Below, piece by piece: positions 6,210-12,698 of a DNA stretch of 13,278 nt. Made by a program: the position numbers and the translations under genes. The DNA comes from Verrucomicrobiota bacterium. GTDB lineage: Bacteria; Verrucomicrobiota; Verrucomicrobiia; Opitutales; Opitutaceae. The notes beneath the pieces were generated by a model that saw nothing but the letters and a program-made list of their open reading frames with translations, did not search any database and was not told where the DNA came from. Where the stretch lies: contig JAEYYL010000446.1 in the NCBI GenBank assembly GCA_023430825.1, forward strand, positions 1 through 13,278, written 5' to 3'. The number at the start of each line of letters is the position of its first letter. The first letter of the stretch is position 1.

Positions 6210-8042
6210 TCAGCGGATCGGTGCGTAAGCCCCCGGAAACGCTCCTTCTTTCCAGCCAAGCACTTCACGAATATGCGCCGGCAGCGGCTGCGCTTTCGTC
6301 GCCGCCGGAAACGCCGACACCACTTCGAAGTTTCCCAGCTCCACACCGTGGAACAGCGGCCCGCGATAATCCGGATACGCCTGGCCGTTCTTCTCGAACT
6401 TCGCGTGCAGCTTCCGCAATTCGTCCAGCGCGGCGATGTCGACCGAACCCTTCTCCGTCGCCACCGGACTGAACGCGATCAGCGGCTGCGCCACCGCTCC
6501 CGCCTGCCGCACATAGATATTGCCGTCGAATTCCTTCACCTGCGGGTCCTTCAACCGGTCCTTCACCGCTTTCGTCTGCTGGAACTGCACCAGCGGCCCC
6601 TTGAACGACTCGTCCGCCGCCAGCAGGTTGTTCACGAACACGTGATCGTGCCGCTCCTCCACGTCCGGCCCCGCGCTCGGATGCCAGCCGAAATGATCCC
6701 CCACCGCACTGCGCTCCGACCGCTCGAACGACGCCACGCTGTTGAAAAACGTGTTCTGATACACCTGCACCTTCGAGCTGTTCAGGATGCGAATGCCCTT
6801 GTTGCAGTTCACGAAAACGTTCCCCGCGCAGATCGCGCCCTTCGAGATTTCGAAGAAGAAACCGTCGTTCGTCCGCTCGATCCAGTTGTTGATAAACACC
6901 CCGTCGACGTTGCCGACGTCATACCAGATGCCGCTCGCGTGCGGGTTGTCGATGATCAGGTTGTCGCGGCACACCGTGCGATACGACTGGTTGAAAATCT
7001 TCACCGCCGACGCGAAATAGCCCGAGATTTTCTCCGCGCTGTTCGTGCGCGTCACGATGTTCTTCTCCAGCAGCACATCCGCCGAGTTGATCACGTAGAT
7101 GCCCTCCGTGCCGCAGTCCGACACGAGGCAGTGGCGGATGACGAGATTGTCGCCGCGGAAATAACCCGCGACGCGCGAGCAGTGCGAAATTGTCAGATGC
7201 TCGAACACCGTGCCGACCACTTCCTTGCCGAACGTCGACGGGTCCGCGTGCTTCTGCGGCTCCACGCCTTCGATCTCGAGCGCGCGATACGCATACTGCG
7301 TAAACGTCAGCCCGCGCAGCACCGGCCCTTTGCGATCGTTCTTCTTGCCATGCACGTCGGCGATCGTGCGGACGATCGCGCCGTCGTGGGCCGTGATCTC
7401 GACCAGCCGGTTCTCCGGATTCGTGCCGATGTAAACCTGCCCCTGTTCGTAATCGATGAAGTAACTCTTCTCCGTCACATCCTGCTCGCCGCCGACCGCA
7501 TCGAGCGGTTCGCCGTCGATGAACACCATGTCGTTGTTGAACAGATGCAGCGGGGTGATCTTCGCATGGCGCTCGCGCCGCCACCAGTCCGCCGGCCGCG
7601 CCGGGAAAAGCTTCGTCCACGCCGTGCGCCACAAGCCGTTCGATTGCGCCGTCCACTTCGACGCGACCTCCGTGCCTTTGATGATCGGCCGCTCGTCCGC
7701 GTAAGGCTGGATCGTCACGCCCTGGTTCAACCGCAGACCGCCCACCCGATACGTGCCACCGCGCAAAATGATCGCATCATCCGTCACCACTTTCGCGATC
7801 GCCGCCGCCAGCGTCGTGGGCCGCTCGAGCGATTTGCCATCGGCGTCCGCTTTCCCATCCGGCGCCACATAATAGACCGTCTTCGCCTGCGGCACTTCGT
7901 AACGTTGCTGGATCGGACCATAAGGCCCACCCGACGGCTGCGCCCCGAGCGGCGTGAGCGCGAGACCGACGCCGGCGCCGACAAATGCCAGCAATCGGAG
8001 ATTAAACGAAACGGATACCAAACGACGCAGGAATGAATTCAT
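6210..8042 (-). CDS. Secreted right-handed parallel beta-helix (pectate-lyase-fold) protein
   Basis: This 610-aa exported protein has a signal peptide at about 1-34 (MNSFLRRLVSVSFNLRLL start, hydrophobic core, LGA before the cut). The mature part opens with KTVYYVAPDGKADADGKSLE (54-73), then a run ending in IILRGGTYRV (91-100). This is the typical entry to bacterial beta-helix proteins, the segment that caps polysaccharide lyases and related enzymes. From about 245 to 455 it shows repeated rungs such as LVIRHCLVSDCGTEGIYVIN, VLLEKNIVTRTN and GVFINNWIERTNDGFFFEIS, the PbH1/NosD-like pattern with asparagine ladders. The fold is well supported. A polysaccharide lyase or hydrolase role is possible, but I cannot point to a catalytic triad. 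The ATG at 8042 is chosen for the signal peptide; no clear Shine-Dalgarno precedes it. Confidence 0.82.
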   Translation of the reverse strand: MNSFLRRLVSVSFNLRLLAFVGAGVGLALTPLGAQPSGGPYGPIQQRYEVPQAKTVYYVAPDGKADADGKSLERPTTLAAAIAKVVTDDAIILRGGTYRVGGLRLNQGVTIQPYADERPIIKGTEVASKWTAQSNGLWRTAWTKLFPARPADWWRRERHAKITPLHLFNNDMVFIDGEPLDAVGGEQDVTEKSYFIDYEQGQVYIGTNPENRLVEITAHDGAIVRTIADVHGKKNDRKGPVLRGLTFTQYAYRALEIEGVEPQKHADPSTFGKEVVGTVFEHLTISHCSRVAGYFRGDNLVIRHCLVSDCGTEGIYVINSADVLLEKNIVTRTNSAEKISGYFASAVKIFNQSYRTVCRDNLIIDNPHASGIWYDVGNVDGVFINNWIERTNDGFFFEISKGAICAGNVFVNCNKGIRILNSSKVQVYQNTFFNSVASFERSERSAVGDHFGWHPSAGPDVEERHDHVFVNNLLAADESFKGPLVQFQQTKAVKDRLKDPQVKEFDGNIYVRQAGAVAQPLIAFSPVATEKGSVDIAALDELRKLHAKFEKNGQAYPDYRGPLFHGVELGNFEVVSAFPAATKAQPLPAHIREVLGWKEGAFPGAYAPIR

Positions 8043-8081
8043 GGCTTTGCAGGGGGTAAGGGAGGCCGGACAACCGGACTC

Positions 8082-8142
8082 GCTGCGAATGACGCAGCAA
8101 GCCGCCGAACGTTCCAAAGTTAGCGCGCGGTCCCTTCCGCGC
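8082..8142. other. Two hairpins upstream of the beta-helix gene
   Basis: GCTGCG (8082-8087) pairs with CGCAGC (8093-8098) around AATGA, and GCGCGG (8125-8130) pairs with CCGCGC (8137-8142) around TCCCTT. Both lie in the 489-bp divergent gap 8043-8531, which has no credible gene. The first resembles the CGCTGC hairpin family but lacks its GTRA loop. No confident promoter was found for either flanking gene. Confidence 0.35.
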
Positions 8143-8205
8143 AACGGCCAACGCCCGCGGCGTTGCGCTCACAATTGACGCGCATGTTCGCCTGCAATGT
8201 CCCGT

Positions 8206-8231
8206 GGCTCGCTGCGTAAGCAGCGGGATGG
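8206..8231 (+). repeat. GGCT-stem-GTAA-stem-GGGA hairpin element, copy A
   Basis: GGCT, arm CGCTGC (8210-8215), loop GTAA, arm GCAGCG (8220-8225), GGATGG. It differs from the copy at 9862-9887 only at the third loop base (A for G), which keeps a GNRA-type loop. Confidence 0.65.
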
Positions 8232-8279
8232 CCGCACACCTGCCTTCGCTGCGCCTACGCGCAGAACGGCCGTCGAGAC

Positions 8280-8300
8280 GCTGAATCTGAGACCTGAAGG
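8280..8300 (-). repeat. Short heptamer block, GTCTCAG family, inverted
   Basis: GCTGAAT, CTGAGAC, CTGAAGG: the central unit is the exact reverse complement of GTCTCAG. The block is inverted relative to the nine-unit array at 8341-8403, and the two flank about 40 bp of GC-rich sequence. Confidence 0.55.
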
Positions 8301-8340
8301 AGGGCCAAGCTCCGCGCGGCCGTTCGCGCCCCGTCCTCCG

Positions 8341-8403
8341 GTCTCGAGTCTCAAGTCTCAGGTCTCAGGTCTCCGGTCTCAGGTCTCAGGTCTCAGGTCT
8401 CCG
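8341..8403 (+). repeat. Perfectly phased nine-unit heptanucleotide array (GTCTCAG)
   Basis: Nine contiguous units without any phase slip: GTCTCGA, GTCTCAA, GTCTCAG, GTCTCAG, GTCTCCG, GTCTCAG, GTCTCAG, GTCTCAG, GTCTCCG. Five are identical, and all begin GTCTC. The plus strand has no stop in any frame across the array and would encode a repeated VSGLRSQ, while the minus strand meets TGA every one to two units. It lies between the divergent beta-helix and pfp genes, 128 bp before the pfp start. Confidence 0.9.
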
Positions 8404-8410
8404 GCCACGT

Positions 8411-8436
8411 GGCTCACCGCGTGAGCGGCGGGATTC
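8411..8436 (+). repeat. GGCT-stem-GTGA-stem-GGGA hairpin element, copy C
   Basis: GGCT, arm CACCGC (8415-8420), loop GTGA, arm GCGGCG (8425-8430), GGATT. One stem pair is an A/C mismatch; another has changed on both sides relative to copies A and B (C-G for T-A). It follows the nine-unit heptamer array by 7 bp. Confidence 0.6.
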
Positions 8437-8531
8437 CGCCCCCGGCAATCGACGCGCAGATTTCGCCAAACCCTGCCCCGCGCCGCGACTCGACTTGATT
8501 GCGCGGGTTTCGCACGCTGGACGCGAATCGC

Positions 8532-9773
8532 ATGAACACTCCCTCCGCCCGTCCCAAGAAGGTCGCACTGCTCACCGCCGGCGGCCTCGCTCCCTGCCTC
8601 AGCTCCGCCGTCGGCGGCCTCATCGAGCGCTACACCGAGATCGCGCCCGACATCGAAATCATCGCCTACAAGGGCGGTTACAAGGGATTGCTCCTCGGCG
8701 ACAGCTATAAAATCGGCCCCGCTGAACGCGCCCACGCCGGCGTCCTCCACCGCCACGGCGGCAGCCCCATCGGCAACTCCCGCGTCAAACTCACCAACGT
8801 GAAGGACTGCGTGAAACGCGGCCTCGTGCAGGAAGGCCAGGACCCGCAGAAGGTCGCCGCCGACCAGCTGGTGAAGGACGGTATCGATATTTTGCATACG
8901 ATCGGCGGCGACGACACCAACACGGCCGCCGCGGACCTCGCCGCGTTCCTCGCGAAAAACAACTACGGCCTCACCGTCATCGGCCTCCCCAAGACAATCG
9001 ACAACGACGTCATCCCGATCCGCCAGTCGCTCGGCGCCTGGACCGCCGCCGAGCAGGGCGCGCGCTATTTCCGCAACGTCGTCGCCGAGCACGGCGCGAA
9101 TCCGCGCATGCTCATCATCCACGAGGTGATGGGCCGCAATTGCGGCTGGCTCACCGCCGCCACCGCCGCCGCCTACGAAAAACTCATCGCCACCGAGGAC
9201 TTCGTGCCCGGCCTCGGCCTCCGCCGCGAACGCATCTCGGTCCACGGCATTTTCATTCCCGAGATGGCCTTCGACATCGCCGCCGAGGCCGCGCGCCTTC
9301 GCGCCGTGATGGATCGCGAGGACAACGTGAACATCTTCGTCAGCGAAGGCGCCGGCGTGGAAACGATCGTCGCCGAGATGCAGGCGCGCGGGGTCGAGGT
9401 GCCGCGCGACGCGTTCGGGCACGTGAAGCTCGACGCCGTCAACCCCGGCAAATGGTTCGGCGACCAGTTCGCCAAGATGCTCGGCGCCGAAAAAGTGCTC
9501 GTGCAGAAAAGCGGTTATTTCGCCCGCGCCGCCGCCGCGAACATCGACGACCTGCGCCTGATCAAGAGCTGCGTCGACCTCGCCGTGGAATGCGCGCTGC
9601 GTCGCGAGAGCGGCGTGATCGGCCACGACGAGGAGCGCGGCCACGTCCTGCGCGCGATCGAGTTTCCGCGGATCAAAGGCGGGAAACCCTTCGACGTCGC
9701 GACGCCGTGGTTCACCGAATTGCTCGCGAAAATCGGCCAGCCCAAAGGCGCGACCCTGCACGTGAAGCACTGA
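8532..9773 (+). CDS. pfp: Pyrophosphate-dependent 6-phosphofructokinase
   Basis: This 413-aa cytoplasmic enzyme interconverts fructose 6-phosphate and fructose 1,6-bisphosphate using pyrophosphate instead of ATP. GGDDT (125-129) has Asp128 where ATP enzymes have glycine, and PKTIDND (153-159) has Lys154 where ATP enzymes have glycine; together these mark the PPi type. Asp157 is the catalytic base, and MGR (200-202) binds the sugar phosphate. The first loop reads GGLAPCLSS rather than the common GGxxPGxN. From memory, the protein closely follows alphaproteobacterial (rhizobial) PFP: LTAGGLAPCLSSAVGGLIER, LHTIGGDDTNTAAADLAA and HEVMGRNCGWLTAATA are near-verbatim. The ATG at 8532 is preferred over 8499 because it starts just before the conserved KKVALLTAGG; no strong Shine-Dalgarno is seen. 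A hairpin with a T-run lies 44 bp downstream. The enzyme is reversible and could serve glycolysis and gluconeogenesis. Confidence 0.96.
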   Translation: MNTPSARPKKVALLTAGGLAPCLSSAVGGLIERYTEIAPDIEIIAYKGGYKGLLLGDSYKIGPAERAHAGVLHRHGGSPIGNSRVKLTNVKDCVKRGLVQEGQDPQKVAADQLVKDGIDILHTIGGDDTNTAAADLAAFLAKNNYGLTVIGLPKTIDNDVIPIRQSLGAWTAAEQGARYFRNVVAEHGANPRMLIIHEVMGRNCGWLTAATAAAYEKLIATEDFVPGLGLRRERISVHGIFIPEMAFDIAAEAARLRAVMDREDNVNIFVSEGAGVETIVAEMQARGVEVPRDAFGHVKLDAVNPGKWFGDQFAKMLGAEKVLVQKSGYFARAAAANIDDLRLIKSCVDLAVECALRRESGVIGHDEERGHVLRAIEFPRIKGGKPFDVATPWFTELLAKIGQPKGATLHVKH

Positions 9774-9809
9774 GCGCGCGTCGAGTTTCACGACCGAACC
9801 TTTCCTTCG

Positions 9810-9838
9810 ATGGAGCCGCGGCGCCCTCGCCGCGTTTT
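9810..9838 (+). terminator. Probable pfp terminator formed by dispersed hairpin repeat, copy 2
   Basis: The arms CGCGGCG (9817-9823) and CGCCGCG (9828-9834) enclose CCCT and are followed directly by TTTT (9835-9838), 44 bp after the pfp stop. Bases 9810-9834 are identical to the repeat at 1710-1734, so a mobile or amplified element appears to serve as terminator. The T-run is short, so efficiency is uncertain. Confidence 0.55.
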
Positions 9839-9859
9839 ACCGGCGATTTAGCCGCCGGT
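9839..9859 (+). other. Second hairpin of the post-pfp cluster
   Basis: ACCGGCG (9839-9845) pairs with CGCCGGT (9853-9859) around ATTTAGC. It sits between the repeat-derived terminator and the GNRA-type hairpin at 9862-9887, making three hairpins within 78 bp in the convergent gap between pfp and the DUF1080 gene. Confidence 0.5.
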
Positions 9860-9861
9860 GG

Positions 9862-9887
9862 GGCTCGCTGCGTGAGCAGCGGGATGG
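9862..9887 (+). repeat. GGCT-stem-GTGA-stem-GGGA hairpin element, copy B
   Basis: GGCT, arm CGCTGC (9866-9871), loop GTGA, arm GCAGCG (9876-9881), GGATGG. The core (GGCT through GGATGG) is identical to copy A at 8206-8231 except for one loop base. The rest of the gap up to 9968 shows no further feature. Confidence 0.65.
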
Positions 9888-9968
9888 TCCGTCGACCGCA
9901 GCCGATGCGCGAAATCGCCGGCACGCAGTCTCCTACCCTTCAATCCGAGACAATTCCCCGCCCCACCG

Positions 9969-11468
9969 TCACAACTCCCGCTTCGCCCGGCTCGGCTCGT
10001 GCCCCGGCACCCAGAAATCGCGCCAGCCGAGTCCGACTTTTTCCTGCATCTCCAGCGGATACGACCAATCCCCGAAATCCGCCGCCGTCGTGTTGTTCGT
10101 GCCAATTGTGAACTTCACCCCCGCCGCCTTCGCCAGCCGGATGAATTTTTCCGACGGTATCCGGTAGCGCGCATTGATCTCGATCGCCACGCCGTGCTTT
10201 ACCGCCGCGTCGACGATCGGCTGCATCCGCGCTTCCGTCCAAAGTTCGTCCGCCCGCGCCGCGATCGCGTCCGGCAAAAACGTCGGGTTCACATAAATGT
10301 CGATCGGCTCGCTGACGATGATCCGCACCGTCTCGGCGACGAGTTCATCCATGAAGCCCTGCACGTCGCTCCCGATGTCCGCCTCCTCCGGAATCCACAG
10401 CCGCAGCCGCTTGCCCGCCTTGTTCGTCCACGTCATCGAATCGGTGAAAATATAATCGAACTGCCCGCGCGTCTCCTTCGAGAACATCCTCATCCACTCG
10501 CGCCCCTCCGCCTGCAGCGCGAAAAACGCCGGCTGCCCCTTCATCGTTTCCAGAAACGCCCGCGCCGCGCCGTCGTTCTGAATCGGAAAACCCTGCCCGC
10601 CGTTCGTCGCGATCCCGAGCCCCATGCCCGTCGCCCGCGATAGCGCGATCGCCCTCTCCAGCGTCAGGTCGCCCTTCAAATGCGTGTGCAGGTCCACCAG
10701 CGGAAAATTGTCCTTCCCCAGCGCCAGCATCCGGATCGCCGCCGCATCCAACGTCGGCTGCTTCACGCTCGCATCCACGCCGTCCGGCAGCCGCCGCACG
10801 CGCACGTTGCGAAAAAACACCTGGCTCTCCGGGTCGTGACACTGCAGCGCGATCATCCCGCGATCGATCCGGTTCACCTTCGCCTCCGCGACGTTCGCCG
10901 GCTCGATGTAGTCCGTCACCAGCACGCCATTCACGCGGATCTGCACGCGCGGCCGCTGCACCTTGATCGTCATCGTGAACCACTCGTCGTCGCGCGCCAT
11001 CGCCTTGTAGATGTTGCGCACGCCATAGAGGCTGCCCGTCTTCTTGTTCTCGCGATACGCATTCGCCCCCGTGGCGCTGCCCGCGTCGAACGGCTTCTGC
11101 GTGTTGTTCAGCTGCGCCTCGAAACCTTGCTGCGTCGGCCAGCCCGACTCGGCCCATGCCGCGTGAACGAAAACGCCGGAGTTCGCGTGCGGCTTCGTCA
11201 GCACCTCCACCGACAACTCGAAATTCTCGAAATTCGCCGCGCCGTCCGCTCCTACATAATAGAGATGCGACCGCGGCCCGTCGGCGGCGATCATGCCGTC
11301 GACCACCTTGAACGACGACGCGCTCTCGTTGGCCTTCCAGCCGTTCAACGTTTTCCCGTCAAAGAGCGGCACCCATCCGTCGTCTGCCGCGAAGGCCGGC
11401 AGCGCGAGCGCCGCCAGCAGTGACAACACAACCGGCCACCGCGCCGGCAAACGAAGAGAGAAGTTCAT
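9969..11468 (-). CDS. Secreted DUF1080 (3-keto-disaccharide hydrolase family) protein fused to a PHP-like domain
   Basis: This 499-aa protein has a signal peptide at 1-28 (basic start, VVLSLLAALAL core, AFA before the cut). Residues 30-228 form a DUF1080/PF06439 domain with a concanavalin-like jelly roll: WVPLFDGKTLNGWK (32-45), NFELSVEVLTKPHANSGVFV, GFEAQLNNT, KTGSLYGV, EWFTMTIKVQRPRVQIRVNG and a closing VFFRNVRVRRLP. Members of this family act on 3-keto-glycosides. Residues 255-485 resemble a PHP metallohydrolase: PLVDLHTHLKGD keeps the first HxH (His261, His263) and VAIEINAR keeps a glutamate (Glu430). The expected TDH motif reads TNG (288-290), however, and the usual GSDAH reads GTNNT (456-460), so metal binding may be altered or lost. 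The ATG at 11468 starts the signal peptide and has no clear Shine-Dalgarno. The likely location is periplasm or outside the cell, possibly in carbohydrate breakdown. Confidence 0.82.
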   Translation of the reverse strand: MNFSLRLPARWPVVLSLLAALALPAFAADDGWVPLFDGKTLNGWKANESASSFKVVDGMIAADGPRSHLYYVGADGAANFENFELSVEVLTKPHANSGVFVHAAWAESGWPTQQGFEAQLNNTQKPFDAGSATGANAYRENKKTGSLYGVRNIYKAMARDDEWFTMTIKVQRPRVQIRVNGVLVTDYIEPANVAEAKVNRIDRGMIALQCHDPESQVFFRNVRVRRLPDGVDASVKQPTLDAAAIRMLALGKDNFPLVDLHTHLKGDLTLERAIALSRATGMGLGIATNGGQGFPIQNDGAARAFLETMKGQPAFFALQAEGREWMRMFSKETRGQFDYIFTDSMTWTNKAGKRLRLWIPEEADIGSDVQGFMDELVAETVRIIVSEPIDIYVNPTFLPDAIAARADELWTEARMQPIVDAAVKHGVAIEINARYRIPSEKFIRLAKAAGVKFTIGTNNTTAADFGDWSYPLEMQEKVGLGWRDFWVPGHEPSRAKREL

Positions 11469-11532
11469 GGGGTAAGTGCGTTCGAGAGCAGCGCCCGCCT
11501 GACGAGACGCCGAGCCAAAAGTTCTGGCTCAA

Positions 11533-11560
11533 GTCTCAGGTCTCCGGTCTCAGGTCTCCG
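11533..11560 (+). repeat. Heptanucleotide array, GTCTCAG family, overlapping the yhbW stop
   Basis: Four exact units: GTCTCAG, GTCTCCG, GTCTCAG, GTCTCCG, preceded by a degenerate GGCTCAA. It fills much of the 81-bp gap between the yhbW homologue and the DUF1080 gene, and runs 11 bp into the yhbW reading frame. The yhbW stop codon (11550-11552) is the TGA on the minus strand of the third unit. Confidence 0.85.
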
Positions 11561-12563
11561 AACCTCCCGCCCCCGCCAACTCCTGCCGCACCCGCGCCAC
11601 GATTTCGAACGACCGCAGTCGCGCCGCGTGTTCGAAAATCGCCGCCGTGATCATCAACTCGTCCACGCGCGTCCTCGCGAGAAACGCTTCGATTCCGCGC
11701 CGCACCCGCTCCGGCGAACCCACCACCGATTCGCTAAACGCCTGCCCCACGCCCGCCAGCTCCGTGCGCGTCGCCACTTTTTCGATGTCGTCCACCGGCG
11801 GCGGCAGCAGACCCGGCGTCCCGCGCCGCAGATTCACGAAGCTCTGCTGCAACGATGTGAACAACCGCTGCGCCTCCGGCGTCGTCTCCGCCGCCACCAC
11901 GCCGATGCACGCCATCGCATACGGCTCCGCCAACTCGCGCGACGGCCGGAACTCCCGGCGATACGCCGCCAGCGCCTCCAGCAACAGGTCAGGCGCGAAG
12001 TGCGACGCGAACGCGAACGGCAGCCCGAGCGCCGCCGCCACCCGCGCGCTGAACAAACTCGATCCGAGCAGCCACACCGGCACCTCGAGTCCCGCGCCCG
12101 GCACGGCTTGCACCGTCTGATCCGCCGCCACCGGCCGGAAATACGCCTGCAGTTCCACCACGTCCTGCGGAAACGTATCCGCGCTGTCCATACGGCCGCG
12201 CCGTAGCGCCCGCGCCGTCACCTGATCCGTGCCGGGCGCGCGACCCAGCCCGAGATCGATCCGCCCGGGAAACAACGACGCCAGCGTGCCGAACTGCTCC
12301 GCGATCACGAGCGGCGCGTGATTCGGCAGCATCACGCCGCCCGAGCCGACGCGGATCGTCGAGGTTCCCGCCGCCACGTGGCCGATGACCACCGCCGTCG
12401 CCGCGCTCGCGATGCCCGGCATGTTGTGATGCTCCGCCAGCCAGAATCGCCGGTAGCCGAGCCGCTCCGCATGCTGCGCGAGTTCGCGCGAACGTTGAAA
12501 CGCATCCGCCGCCGTGCCGCCCTGCACGATCGGCGAAAGATCGAGAACCGAAAAAGGAACCAT
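11550..12563 (-). CDS. yhbW: LLM-class flavin-dependent monooxygenase, YhbW family
   Basis: This 337-aa protein (E. coli YhbW is about 335 aa) belongs to the bacterial luciferase-like TIM-barrel family. These use reduced flavin and oxygen; the physiological substrate of YhbW is not established. It matches YhbW almost word for word in VLDLSPI (6-12), WLAEHHNMPGIASAAT (41-56), GSGGVMLPNHAPLVIAEQFG (73-92), FPGRIDLGLGRAPGTDQ (98-114), PVWLLGSS and LGLPFAFASHFAPD. The start ATG is preceded only by a weak GGG. A possible promoter, TTGAAA at 12597-12592 with TATTGC 18 nt on, would put the RNA start almost at the ATG, but this is weak. The last two codons (Glu, Thr) and the stop are encoded by the heptamer repeat, so the original C-terminus may have been replaced. 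It is divergent from the FMN-binding gene by 135 bp. Confidence 0.93.
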   Translation of the reverse strand: MVPFSVLDLSPIVQGGTAADAFQRSRELAQHAERLGYRRFWLAEHHNMPGIASAATAVVIGHVAAGTSTIRVGSGGVMLPNHAPLVIAEQFGTLASLFPGRIDLGLGRAPGTDQVTARALRRGRMDSADTFPQDVVELQAYFRPVAADQTVQAVPGAGLEVPVWLLGSSLFSARVAAALGLPFAFASHFAPDLLLEALAAYRREFRPSRELAEPYAMACIGVVAAETTPEAQRLFTSLQQSFVNLRRGTPGLLPPPVDDIEKVATRTELAGVGQAFSESVVGSPERVRRGIEAFLARTRVDELMITAAIFEHAARLRSFEIVARVRQELAGAGGSET

Positions 12564-12698
12564 GCCCGCAATAAGCGCACGCCGCGCACTTTTTCAAAGC
12601 CGCGCCCGCCCTGGGGTTCGCCACCGGATTCGGCCCACCTCCCGGCCCTTGCCAACGATTTCCGCGATCCACTCCCCGCTCCCGCTGTCTGTCGCGCC

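Noticed and set aside
6138..8036. 632-codon plus-strand open frame
   Set aside because: It is the complement of the beta-helix gene, Arg/His-rich without motifs, while the minus frame has a signal peptide and beta-helix rungs.
8341..8403. CRISPR-like array
   Set aside because: The units are 7 bp and contiguous, with no spacers and no cas gene in the window.
8197..8424. Small plus-strand open frame containing VSGLRSQ repeats
   Set aside because: The repeat is only the translation of the stop-free strand of the heptamer array; the rest comes from other dispersed elements, and there is no ribosome site.
8499..8531. Upstream ATG (8499) as the pfp start
   Set aside because: The 11 extra residues are not part of the conserved N-terminus, which begins shortly after the ATG at 8532.
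8379..9791. 470-codon minus-strand open frame
   Set aside because: It is the antisense of pfp, whose active-site motifs are complete.
12564..12698. Shared regulatory site between the divergent yhbW and stress-protein genes
   Set aside because: No palindrome or convincing promoter pair was found in the 135 bp; the TTGAAA/TATTGC pair is too weak to list as a feature.
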